A stretch of DNA of 6,027 nt from Clostridia bacterium (GTDB taxonomy: Bacteria; Bacillota; Clostridia; Lachnospirales; WQUN01), in assembly GCA_025997155.1 (NCBI GenBank), contig BNUF01000151.1:1-6027 (forward strand), given 5' to 3'. Made by a program: the position numbers and the translations under genes. The notes beneath the pieces were generated by a model that ran no database searches, was not told where the DNA came from, and was given only the letters and a program-made list of their open reading frames with translations. This document shows positions 1 to 5,666 of this stretch, piece by piece; position 1 is the first letter of the stretch; the number at the start of each line of letters is the position of its first letter.

Positions 1-27
1 GCCGCCTAGAGCCGCAAATTCCGCCAT
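1..27 (-). CDS. Possible start of a gene downstream of yebC (partial, off left edge)
   Basis: On the minus strand, an ATG at 27-25 opens a frame that stays open to the window edge (nine codons, reading MAEFAALGG). It begins 18 nt after the yebC stop codon. The purine-rich stretch AAGAAGG lies just upstream with about 7 nt spacing, a plausible SD site. Spacing and orientation fit a second gene in the yebC transcript. Nine residues are too few to identify a product, and I do not recognise the start as RuvC, a common yebC neighbour in other bacteria. The alternative is that this is simply downstream non-coding DNA. Confidence 0.3.
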
Positions 28-45
28 TTCGCCACCTTCTTCGGA

Positions 46-771
46 CTATTCGTCCCAGTTATGGTACACATTCTGCACGTCGTCCTCGTCGTCAAGGAGG
101 TCAAGCATTTTCTGCATTTTTTTCAAATCGTCGGGAGAGGTAAGCTCCGTGTAATTTTGGGGAATCTTGGTAATCTCGGCGGAAATCATAATGATTTTTT
201 TTGAGGCGAGAGCGTCGCACACGGCGGAAAAATCCTCTGGAGAGGTCGTGATTTCATACCCGTCCGCAGAGACGACAATGTCCTCCGCCCCCGCCTCTAT
301 GACGATTTCGGTGATTTCGTCCTCGTTTGCCCCGCAGTCCGTTTCCGCCATAATAAACCCTTTTTCGTCAAACATAAACGAAACGCACCCGCTTTGCCCC
401 ATATTCCCGCCGCCTTTCGTGAACGCGTTTCGCACGTTCGCGGCGGCGCGGTTGCGGTTGTCCGTCAAAACCTCGACAATCACGGCGACGCCGCTTGGCC
501 CGTACCCCTCGTAGGTGATGTTCTCGTAATTCACCGCCGAAAGGTCGCCCGCCGCCTTTTTTATGCTCCTGTCGATTGTGTCGTTCGGCATATTGCTCGA
601 CTTCGCCTTAAGCACAATGTCCTTGAGGCGGTTGTTTGTCGCGGGGTCGCTCCCGCCCGCCTTGACGGCGACGGCAATCTCGCGCCCGAGCCTTGTAAAG
701 ACGCGTCCTTTCGCGGCGTCGTTCTTTTCTTTTCTGTGCTTGATATTTGAAAACTTGGAATGTCCTGACAT
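46..771 (-). CDS. yebC: YebC/PmpR-family protein (TACO1 family)
   Basis: This 241-residue protein is full length for the family (usually about 235-250). It opens with the hallmark MSGHSKFSNIKHRK; the family usually has W rather than F at position 7. The next signature, FTRLGREI, spans residues 25-32. The central block at about 88-134 holds EGYGPSGVAVIVEV and NRNRAAANVRNAFTKGGG. An acidic C-terminal region (DLLDDEDDVQNVYHN) completes the usual three-domain layout. The family was long annotated as DNA-binding transcriptional regulators. More recent work on bacterial YebC and mitochondrial TACO1 points to a ribosome-associated role that relieves stalling at proline-rich stretches, so the regulator label should be treated with care. 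The protein is cytosolic. The ATG at 771 is set by the conserved N-terminus, with an AAGGGG site about 10 nt upstream. It is transcribed divergently from the small membrane protein at 859. An eight-A run lies within its coding strand (plus coordinates 195-202). Confidence 0.96.
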   Translation of the reverse strand: MSGHSKFSNIKHRKEKNDAAKGRVFTRLGREIAVAVKAGGSDPATNNRLKDIVLKAKSSNMPNDTIDRSIKKAAGDLSAVNYENITYEGYGPSGVAVIVEVLTDNRNRAAANVRNAFTKGGGNMGQSGCVSFMFDEKGFIMAETDCGANEDEITEIVIEAGAEDIVVSADGYEITTSPEDFSAVCDALASKKIIMISAEITKIPQNYTELTSPDDLKKMQKMLDLLDDEDDVQNVYHNWDE

Positions 772-812
772 TTTTGGGTATCCCCTTTCATTATTAGTGT
801 AAGTATGATAAA

Positions 813-841
813 ATTATAACGGAGTTCTTGAAATTCACGAA
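813..841 (-). promoter_or_regulatory. Putative sigma-A promoter of yebC
   Basis: On the minus strand a perfect TATAAT (-10) lies at 818-813, about 42 nt before the yebC ATG. Seventeen bases upstream is TTCGTG (841-836), a weak -35 that matches the consensus at only the first two positions. The predicted transcription start is near 806, giving a leader of about 35 nt. The same spacer must hold a promoter for the plus-strand gene at 859. Candidate -10 boxes for it (TATGAT at 804-809, TATAAC at 815-820) lack a convincing -35. Confidence 0.4.
825..841. promoter_or_regulatory. 17-bp imperfect palindrome, candidate operator between divergent genes
   Basis: TTCTTGAAATTCACGAA is an inverted repeat about the central A at 833. 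Seven of eight base pairs are complementary, and the only mismatched pair is 828/838. It can also be read as two TTC-NN-GAA units nine bases apart (825-832 and 834-841). It covers the predicted yebC -35 region and ends five bases before the SD site of the plus-strand gene at 859. A protein bound here could affect both genes. I do not recognise the motif as that of a known regulator, and a chance origin is possible. Confidence 0.3.
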
Positions 842-858
842 AACGGAGGGGAATCTTT

Positions 859-1302
859 ATGGGCGTTACAGATATAATTTTACTTATATTTATAATCACG
901 GTTGTTTTATTTGGCGCGTTATTCTTTTTGAACCGATACGCACTCAAGAAGATGGACGAACAGAACGAGATTATACAGAAAACGCGTCAGGTTATGGACA
1001 TTTTCGTAATCGACAAGAAACACTGCAAGGCGTCCGCGGTAAATTTGCCGAAAGCCGTCACCGACCAGATGCCCAAACGAACAAAGTTAATCAAAATGTA
1101 TTTCGTTCAGGCAAAAATCGGTCCGCAGATAGTGACGCTTATGTGTGATAAAGCCGTGTTTACGGCAATCCCCCTTAAGAAAAAAATCAAAGCGGGAATT
1201 GCCGGGATTTATATCGCCGATATCGTCGGAGTCAAAACCGACGCAAAACAGCAGAGTTTTTTTGAGTATATGAAATCTAAGTTTAAAAAACCCGCGAAAT
1301 AG
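859..1302 (+). CDS. Small single-pass membrane protein, unknown function
   Basis: This 147-residue protein has one hydrophobic segment at about residues 5-25. A basic stretch follows (NRYALKK) and then a short charged helix (about 30-48), so the remainder probably faces the cytosol. The soluble part contains VIDKKHCKASAVNLPK (50-65), AKIGPQIVTLMCDKAVF (85-101), a lysine-rich IPLKKKIKAG (104-113) and a C-terminal cluster of lysines. The pattern 'VIDKK...LPK...GPQIVTLMCD...VF...IPLKK.IKAGIAGIYIADI' resembles an uncharacterised protein type I associate with Clostridia. I cannot name a catalytic residue or a domain. The start ATG at 859 is supported by a GGAGG site (846-850) with 8 nt spacing. 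The gene is divergent from yebC. Its TAG stop directly abuts the stop of the convergent AAA+ ATPase gene, with no intergenic base. Confidence 0.85.
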   Translation: MGVTDIILLIFIITVVLFGALFFLNRYALKKMDEQNEIIQKTRQVMDIFVIDKKHCKASAVNLPKAVTDQMPKRTKLIKMYFVQAKIGPQIVTLMCDKAVFTAIPLKKKIKAGIAGIYIADIVGVKTDAKQQSFFEYMKSKFKKPAK

Positions 1303-2607
1303 TTATTTGCTGAGTTCCCACATAATGCTGTTTATAAACTGACGCGCCGTGCGTCCCGAGAAGCCTTTCTGCTGGAGTTCCCAGCGAAGGGCTTCCGCTT
1401 TTAGGGAATCCTCGGGGACTTGCAGTTTGCACTCTTTCGCGATTGCGAGAACGATTTCCAGATACTGCTCCTTTGTCGGTTTTGTAAAGGTGACGGTTAT
1501 CCCGAATCTGTCGCCTAGGGAGAGTTTTTCGTTTGTGGTGTCGGTGTTGTGGAGGTCGTCCCCCAAAACCGCGCCGTCCTTGTCGCTCCATTTTTCAGAG
1601 ATTATGTGACGGCGGTTGCTCGTGGCAACGAAGAGAACGTTGTCGGGACGCGCCTCAACGCCGCCCTCCAGCAGGGATTTCATATACTTGAACTCCGTCT
1701 CCGCCGCCTCAAAGGACAAATCGTCTATAAACAGGATAAACTTTTTCCGCCTGTCCTTAAGAAGCCGCATAAGTTCAGGCAGGTCGCCCAGCTGGCTTTT
1801 GTTGATTTCGACGACGCGCAAGCCCTTGCCGTGGTACTCGTTCGCCAACGCCTTGACGCACGAGGATTTACCCGTCCCCCGCGCCCCGACAAGGAGCAGG
1901 TTGTTCGCGGGGTAGTTGCCCAAAAACGCCTCTGTGTTGTTTCGGAGCATTTTTTTCTGTTCCTCGTATCCGATTAACTGCGAGAACTTGATTTTATCGT
2001 AATTCACCGCGCCTACAAGTTTTTTTCCGTCATATCTAAGCATACGGTTTTTGCCGATAACGCCCACGCCGACGTTCTCATAGTGCCACAAAAGAACGGA
2101 CATAATCTCGTCGTCGTCCGTCGCCTCCGCGATTGACTGTATGGAATCGTCTTCGCCGCCCCGCGGTTCTGTCGGCTTGTATTCCATTATATTCTCACGC
2201 GAACCCGTATCCTTTGAGATTCGTTTTATGTCGAATTTTATCAGATAGTGAAGTATAGCAATGTCCGCAAGCGCCAGAGAATAAAGCGTCGTGCCTTTAA
2301 GCGTATCAATTTTTTTTACTCTTTCGCAAGCGAGGGAAAATACGTTCTCGTCCGACAAAAACAACGATATTAAATACCTCTTAAAAATGTTCCCGCTTAT
2401 GCCGTTTTTTTCCGCGAACGAGATAAGCGAAACCAAGAACTTATTGTACATATCCTGTACGTTATGTTCGGACATTTCGTTGCCGTTGTACAACAGCGCA
2501 ATGTTGTAAAGCGAATCCAAAACAGGGTCTTTCAGTATATTTCTATACACGCCTAACCCGTCAAGCCTTGCCAGAAGTTCCTTGTAGTAAAGCCGTTCAT
2601 TTGACAT
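1303..2607 (-). CDS. DUF815-family AAA+ ATPase
   Basis: This 434-residue predicted cytosolic ATPase has a helical N-terminal region (about 1-205) of unknown role, followed by a AAA+ core. The Walker A motif is GARGTGKSS (241-249, catalytic-loop Lys247). Walker B is FILFIDD (290-296, Asp295/Asp296) followed by LSFE, a pairing typical of DUF815 (PF05673). Sensor 1 lies in VATSNRRHI (327-335). SLGDRFGI (363-370) is conserved in the family and may supply an arginine finger (Arg367). The segment GFSGRTARQFIN (415-426) resembles a sensor 2 helix. No physiological substrate is established for the family as far as I know. The protein could act as a remodelling or assembly factor. The ATG at 2607 has a GGAGG site (2618-2614) with 6 nt spacing, embedded in the end of the decarboxylase gene. 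The two genes overlap by 11 bp (ATGTCAAATGA), implying translational coupling. An eight-A run lies in the coding strand at 2310-2317. Confidence 0.93.
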   Translation of the reverse strand: MSNERLYYKELLARLDGLGVYRNILKDPVLDSLYNIALLYNGNEMSEHNVQDMYNKFLVSLISFAEKNGISGNIFKRYLISLFLSDENVFSLACERVKKIDTLKGTTLYSLALADIAILHYLIKFDIKRISKDTGSRENIMEYKPTEPRGGEDDSIQSIAEATDDDEIMSVLLWHYENVGVGVIGKNRMLRYDGKKLVGAVNYDKIKFSQLIGYEEQKKMLRNNTEAFLGNYPANNLLLVGARGTGKSSCVKALANEYHGKGLRVVEINKSQLGDLPELMRLLKDRRKKFILFIDDLSFEAAETEFKYMKSLLEGGVEARPDNVLFVATSNRRHIISEKWSDKDGAVLGDDLHNTDTTNEKLSLGDRFGITVTFTKPTKEQYLEIVLAIAKECKLQVPEDSLKAEALRWELQQKGFSGRTARQFINSIMWELSK

Positions 2608-3898
2608 ATTTTTCCTCCGTTACATTGATTTCCCTCAAAATCGGGGGTATGTTCGCGATAATACTTTCGGTAATGATTTCTCCCGCCGCTATAATCGGGA
2701 TTGCGGGCGGGCAGAGCATAATATTTTCGGCGCAGATTTCGCCCGCCGCGTGTTCAATCGGTACAACGCGCCTTTTGCCGAAAAACGCCTTGCGCGGGGA
2801 GATTACCGTATCTGTTCTTGCGTATTCGGCTGTTTTTTGTTCCTTCGGCGCGTACAGTCTATCCGTTTCAAGAACGGCGTTTTGAAGCGTCCGCAAATCT
2901 TCAATACTGTCGGATATTGTCGAAATCGCGATTGCATGTCCGTCAAAACTGCCCTCAATTTCGACATTATATTTATCCCGCAAGGTATTTCCAAAATTAC
3001 CCATATCTTTGGCTAAAAATACTAACCGCGAAAGGTCGTCGTTCTCCAGCAATCTTATATTTTTACATTCTTTAAGCACAGCGCGTGTGTCTTGCAGATT
3101 TCGCGAATATTCGCCGAAATCATACGCTTTGTAATCCTCAAAAAACTTATCCATTGCACACATAAGGAGATAGGACGGACTGCTTGTCTGGGTCAGCTCC
3201 AAACAAGCCATTATTTTCGGGACAAGCTTCGGGGCGTTTATGTGCAAAAGCGCGGATTGCCCGAATACGGGAAGGGTTTTATGCATACTATTTATAACGA
3301 TATCCGCGCCGACAGCCGCCGAATTTTGCGGAAAATCAGGAGAAAACGGAAAATGCGCTCCGTGTGCCTCGTCCACTATGAGCGGGATTCCGTACCTGTT
3401 CGTGATTTCAAGGATTTTTTTGATGTCCGAGGTAATCCCCTCATAAGTCGGGGAGGTCAGCGCGACGGCGGATATCCTCTTGTCTTTATTTTTAAGTATC
3501 GCCTGCTCAATGTCAAGAGGAGCGACGCTCCCCGCAAAGTCGCCGTACATTTTGGGGTACACATAAAACGGGTACGCCCCCGAAAGTATAATTCCCGAAA
3601 ACACGCTTTTGTGGCAGTTGCGCGCAACAATGATAACGCCGCGTTCGTCCGACAACGCCAGAATCGCCGAAACAATCCCCGCCGTCGCGCCGTTCGTTAA
3701 AAAAATCGTGTGTCCCGCGCCGTAAACCTCCGCCGCGTGTTCCTGCGCCGCCTGAATTATCCCGCGCGGCGCGTAAAGATTGTCCGTTCCGTCAATTTCG
3801 GTCGTGTCGAATTTTGTCAAGTCGTCGGGGAAAAATTTTTTGCCCTTGTGTCCGGGCATATGAAACGATATGTGATTCCCGAACCCGGACTTATACAT
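2597..3898 (-). CDS. Orn/Lys/Arg decarboxylase family PLP enzyme (fold type I)
   Basis: This is a 433-residue enzyme of the Orn/Lys/Arg decarboxylase family (PF01276), the short form without the N-terminal response-regulator-like wing domain of E. coli inducible decarboxylases. It probably removes the alpha-carboxyl of a basic amino acid to make a polyamine precursor, but the substrate cannot be read from sequence. Visible features are SFHMPGHKGKKF (11-22), FLTNGATAGI (66-75, phosphate-binding region), RNCHKS (93-98, His96 stacking on PLP), IVDEAHGAHF (174-183, Asp176 contacting the pyridine nitrogen) and INSMHKTLP (202-210, Schiff-base Lys207). The C-terminal segment ISPRKAFF...AAGEICAENI..CPPAIPIIAAGE is the family C-terminal domain, with CPPAIP where YPPGIP is common. 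At 433 residues it is shorter than B. subtilis YaaO or SpeA (about 480-490). ATG 3898 is chosen over the in-frame GTG 3904 because the AAGGAG site lies 8 nt before the former and only 2 nt before the latter. It is the first gene of the operon with the DUF815 ATPase. Confidence 0.92.
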   Translation of the reverse strand: MYKSGFGNHISFHMPGHKGKKFFPDDLTKFDTTEIDGTDNLYAPRGIIQAAQEHAAEVYGAGHTIFLTNGATAGIVSAILALSDERGVIIVARNCHKSVFSGIILSGAYPFYVYPKMYGDFAGSVAPLDIEQAILKNKDKRISAVALTSPTYEGITSDIKKILEITNRYGIPLIVDEAHGAHFPFSPDFPQNSAAVGADIVINSMHKTLPVFGQSALLHINAPKLVPKIMACLELTQTSSPSYLLMCAMDKFFEDYKAYDFGEYSRNLQDTRAVLKECKNIRLLENDDLSRLVFLAKDMGNFGNTLRDKYNVEIEGSFDGHAIAISTISDSIEDLRTLQNAVLETDRLYAPKEQKTAEYARTDTVISPRKAFFGKRRVVPIEHAAGEICAENIMLCPPAIPIIAAGEIITESIIANIPPILREINVTEEKYVK

Positions 3899-3906
3899 CA
3901 ACACAA

Positions 3907-3912
3907 CTCCTT
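3907..3912 (-). promoter_or_regulatory. Shine-Dalgarno site of the decarboxylase (decides start)
   Basis: Read on the minus strand this is AAGGAG. It sits 8 nt upstream of ATG 3898 and only 2 nt upstream of the in-frame GTG at 3904, so translation should begin at 3898, giving MYKSGFGN. Confidence 0.75.
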
Positions 3913-3921
3913 ATTTTTATA

Positions 3922-3950
3922 ATTTTACTACAAACAAGAGATATGTACAA
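3922..3950 (-). promoter_or_regulatory. Putative sigma-A promoter of the decarboxylase-AAA+ operon
   Basis: On the minus strand, TTGTAC (3950-3945, -35, three of six consensus positions) is separated by exactly 17 bp from TAAAAT (3927-3922, -10, five of six). The predicted start near 3915 gives a very short leader in which the SD site begins almost at once. The -35 box covers the SD site of the divergent metallophosphoesterase gene, so the two start regions are interlocked. Confidence 0.45.
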
Positions 3951-3954
3951 GGAG
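3949..3954 (+). promoter_or_regulatory. Shine-Dalgarno site of the metallophosphoesterase (favours GTG start)
   Basis: AAGGAG lies 9 nt upstream of GTG 3964, in normal range, but 18 nt upstream of ATG 3973. The alternative ATG has only GGGGTGA immediately before it, a partial SD match. An out-of-frame ATG at 3959 is closed after two codons by TGA (3965-3967). Confidence 0.55.
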
Positions 3955-3963
3955 CAAAATGGG

Positions 3964-4842
3964 GTGAATTGTATGGAAAGTATCATTTCGGGCGTGTTTG
4001 ACAACGCGCTTACTGTCGGTTTTGACAGTTCGTCAAAAATAGTGATTATGAGTGATTGCCACAGGGGCGACGGAAGTTTTGCCGACGACTTCATACACAA
4101 TCAGAACATTATGCACACCGCGCTTTCGTACTATTACAACAACGGATATACATATATCGAATTGGGGGACGGCGACGAACTCTGGGAAAACTCCTCATTT
4201 GAGCTGATATCGGCGGTAAACGCCAATATTTTTAATATAATGTCGAAATTCTATCAGAAAAAGCGGCTGTACCTGATTTACGGCAACCACGATATGGTAA
4301 AAAAATACCCCGAGTGGGTAGAAAATAATTTCACTAATGGATTGTCGGAATTGCACGAAAAAGAACAGGCATTGTTTCCAAAGATACAAATTCACGAAGG
4401 AATTATTTTGAACAATGCCGAGAGCGGACACAAAATCTTTTTACTGCACGGACATCAGGCGGATTTTTTCAACTACAAACTTTGGCGGCTCGCAATGTTC
4501 CTCGTGCGGTACGTATGGCACCCGCTCCAGCTTCTCGCGTTCCACGACCCCTCAAGCCCGTCGCCTAAGATAAACCCGCGTCTTGAGAAATGGGCGGAGG
4601 AACACAATTGTCTTGTGATTGCGGGGCATACGCACCACGTCTTTTTTCCGCCGCCCAAGACTTCTATGTATTTCAACGACGGTTGCTGTGTGTATCCGTA
4701 TTTCATCTCGGCAATCGAAATTGAGGGCGGTAACGTTTCGCTCATCAAATGGAGTACGAAATCACGCGCTGACGGCGTTTTGTATGTGGGGCGGGACATA
4801 TTCCAAACGGAACGAATCGAAGATTACTATAAGATTATTTGA
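3964..4842 (+). CDS. Calcineurin-like metallophosphoesterase
   Basis: This is a 292-residue soluble enzyme predicted to hydrolyse a phosphoester or pyrophosphate bond using two metal ions. The full motif set is present: IVIMSDCHRGDG (27-37; Asp31, His33), ELGDGDELWE (66-75; Asp69 bridging the metals), YGNHDM (106-111; Asn108, His109), LLHGHQAD (160-167; His162) and IAGHTHHVF (219-227; His222, His224). Between the HGH and GHTH motifs lies an insertion rich in aromatic and hydrophobic residues (about 168-193, containing FFNYKLW and FLVRYVWHPLQ). Its position recalls the lid of LpxH-type UDP-diacylglucosamine hydrolases, so a lipid-linked substrate is conceivable, but this is inference. No signal peptide is seen. 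GTG 3964 is preferred over ATG 3973 (289 residues) because of the SD spacing. The frame is open further upstream to 3814, but that part is antisense to the decarboxylase start. The gene end overlaps the convergent gene by 8 bp. Confidence 0.9.
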   Translation: MNCMESIISGVFDNALTVGFDSSSKIVIMSDCHRGDGSFADDFIHNQNIMHTALSYYYNNGYTYIELGDGDELWENSSFELISAVNANIFNIMSKFYQKKRLYLIYGNHDMVKKYPEWVENNFTNGLSELHEKEQALFPKIQIHEGIILNNAESGHKIFLLHGHQADFFNYKLWRLAMFLVRYVWHPLQLLAFHDPSSPSPKINPRLEKWAEEHNCLVIAGHTHHVFFPPPKTSMYFNDGCCVYPYFISAIEIEGGNVSLIKWSTKSRADGVLYVGRDIFQTERIEDYYKII

Positions 4843-5590
4843 ACAATTTATTTATGCCCTTTACAAAAATATCCTTAGTCAACGCCTGAACTTCGCAGAC
4901 GGGCTTTTCAGCAAAATCCTTGTCGGGTTCAAAAATCCGTATCCTGAAAATGTATATGCCGCCGTAGTAGTATATGGAAATTTTTGGCTTTATCTCGTTT
5001 TCCTTGAGTTCAAAAGATTTAAGCACAATAAATCTTTTCTTTGCGTTAAAACCCTTTGCCGCGTCCAGCGCAATGCGTTTTTCCATTCCGCAGGATTCCA
5101 GTATTTGCGCCGCCTTAGGGGTGTTTTTTATGTTTAGGTTGAATAATCGGTAGTTTTTGTCGGTCAGCGCGGCTTTGTTTGTGTTTATCTCGGGCATATC
5201 CCTTGCGGGGAGGGTGTCGCTTCCTTTTATGAGCAAATTTATTATACTTGTTTTGTCACGAAAAAGGCGTATACGCAATCGGTCGCCGCTTAACTGGGAG
5301 ATATTGCAAACGCCTTTTTTAGACAAATAGTATGTTTCGGTCACTTCCTCATCGCCGATTATTTGTATGTCAATAAATTCGTAAGCGTTAATGTAGCAGT
5401 CAACCGCCGCCAAAACGCCGCTATCCGTGACTTTGTCCCCCAGTGCCGCGCTTACCGCTTTCCACTTTTCGCCGAGCCGCGCCTCTCTCATCGCGCCTAT
5501 GTTGTTTTTGTCCGGAATCCCGACTAAACGCGTCGCCCCGTGCCTGATAGTCAACATGATGAATTCGTCGTTGCTAAATATATATTCCAC
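4835..5590 (-). CDS. Hypothetical protein, 251 residues
   Basis: I do not recognise a family with confidence. The protein has no signal peptide or membrane segment. It reads as two alpha/beta parts joined near residues 122-140. The N-terminal part (about 1-121) begins MEYIFSNDEFIMLTIRHGA, has a tryptophan-containing helix (EKWKAVSAALG, 41-51) and two amphipathic strand-rich stretches. The C-terminal part (about 145-251) contains an alanine-rich helix (TPKAAQILESCGMEKRIA, 157-174) and alternating hydrophobic strands (ISIYYYGGIYIFRIRIF, 204-220). The order 'DEF..L..R.G..RLVGIPD...W....ALG' loosely recalls EspG-type chaperones of type VII secretion, but no WXG100 gene or other secretion component is in view, so I do not adopt that name. 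The start is GTG 5590 because a GGGAGG site lies 9 nt upstream. The frame is open to 5689, but that extension would overlap the divergent gene and its promoter. It is convergent with the metallophosphoesterase. Confidence 0.8.
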   Translation of the reverse strand: MEYIFSNDEFIMLTIRHGATRLVGIPDKNNIGAMREARLGEKWKAVSAALGDKVTDSGVLAAVDCYINAYEFIDIQIIGDEEVTETYYLSKKGVCNISQLSGDRLRIRLFRDKTSIINLLIKGSDTLPARDMPEINTNKAALTDKNYRLFNLNIKNTPKAAQILESCGMEKRIALDAAKGFNAKKRFIVLKSFELKENEIKPKISIYYYGGIYIFRIRIFEPDKDFAEKPVCEVQALTKDIFVKGINKLFK

Positions 5591-5599
5591 GCGAGTCGT

Positions 5600-5605
5600 C
5601 CTCCC
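5600..5605 (-). promoter_or_regulatory. Shine-Dalgarno site of the 251-residue hypothetical protein (decides start)
   Basis: Read on the minus strand this is GGGAGG, 9 nt before GTG 5590. No comparable site precedes the upstream in-frame ATG at 5689, which lies inside the opposite gene. The short start leaves a clean 76-bp divergent spacer. Confidence 0.65.
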
Positions 5606-5616
5606 AGATATTGCAT

Positions 5617-5645
5617 TTGAAAATTGCGCGAAAAGGAGATATACT
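5617..5645 (+). promoter_or_regulatory. Putative strong sigma-A promoter of the right-edge gene
   Basis: TTGAAA (5617-5622, four of six consensus positions) and TATACT (5640-5645, five of six) are separated by exactly 17 bp, the optimal spacing. The predicted transcription start is near 5652, only about 15 nt before ATG 5667. The promoter points away from the minus-strand gene at 5590. I found no equally good promoter for that gene in the same spacer. Confidence 0.6.
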
Positions 5646-5653
5646 GTCGAAAA

Positions 5654-5658
5654 GGGGG
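5654..5658 (+). promoter_or_regulatory. G-run ribosome binding site of the right-edge gene (decides start)
   Basis: AAAGGGGG (G run 5654-5658) lies 8 nt before ATG 5667 but only 2 nt before the in-frame ATG at 5661. The start is therefore placed at 5667. Five consecutive Gs instead of AGGAG make it a less usual SD form. Confidence 0.5.
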
Positions 5659-5666
5659 TTATGGGA

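Noticed and set aside
394..750. A 118-codon plus-strand open frame antisense to yebC
   Set aside because: The opposite strand is an unmistakable full-length YebC. This frame has an unusual composition and no supporting start signals.
561..947. A 128-codon minus-strand frame spanning the yebC start and the divergent spacer
   Set aside because: It overlaps yebC in another frame and the opposite gene at 859, and its translation from the yebC region is low-complexity Arg/Ser/Thr.
3092..3700. A 202-codon plus-strand open frame
   Set aside because: It is fully antisense to the decarboxylase over its catalytic core, its translation is rich in Arg and shows no recognisable domain, and no SD or promoter context supports it.
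3907..3954. Inverted repeat CTCCTT...AAGGAG across the divergent spacer, as a regulatory hairpin
   Set aside because: The two arms are simply the Shine-Dalgarno sites of two divergent genes, which are reverse complements by nature. The 36-nt loop is AT-rich and unstructured.
4619..5137. A 172-codon plus-strand frame bridging the metallophosphoesterase end and the 251-residue gene
   Set aside because: It overlaps the conserved GHTH end of the metallophosphoesterase in a different frame and runs antisense to the next gene. It has no plausible SD site.
4835..5590. Naming the 251-residue protein as a type VII secretion EspG homologue
   Set aside because: The likeness is only a loose order of hydrophobic and Trp positions, and no WXG100 or EssC-type gene is in the window.
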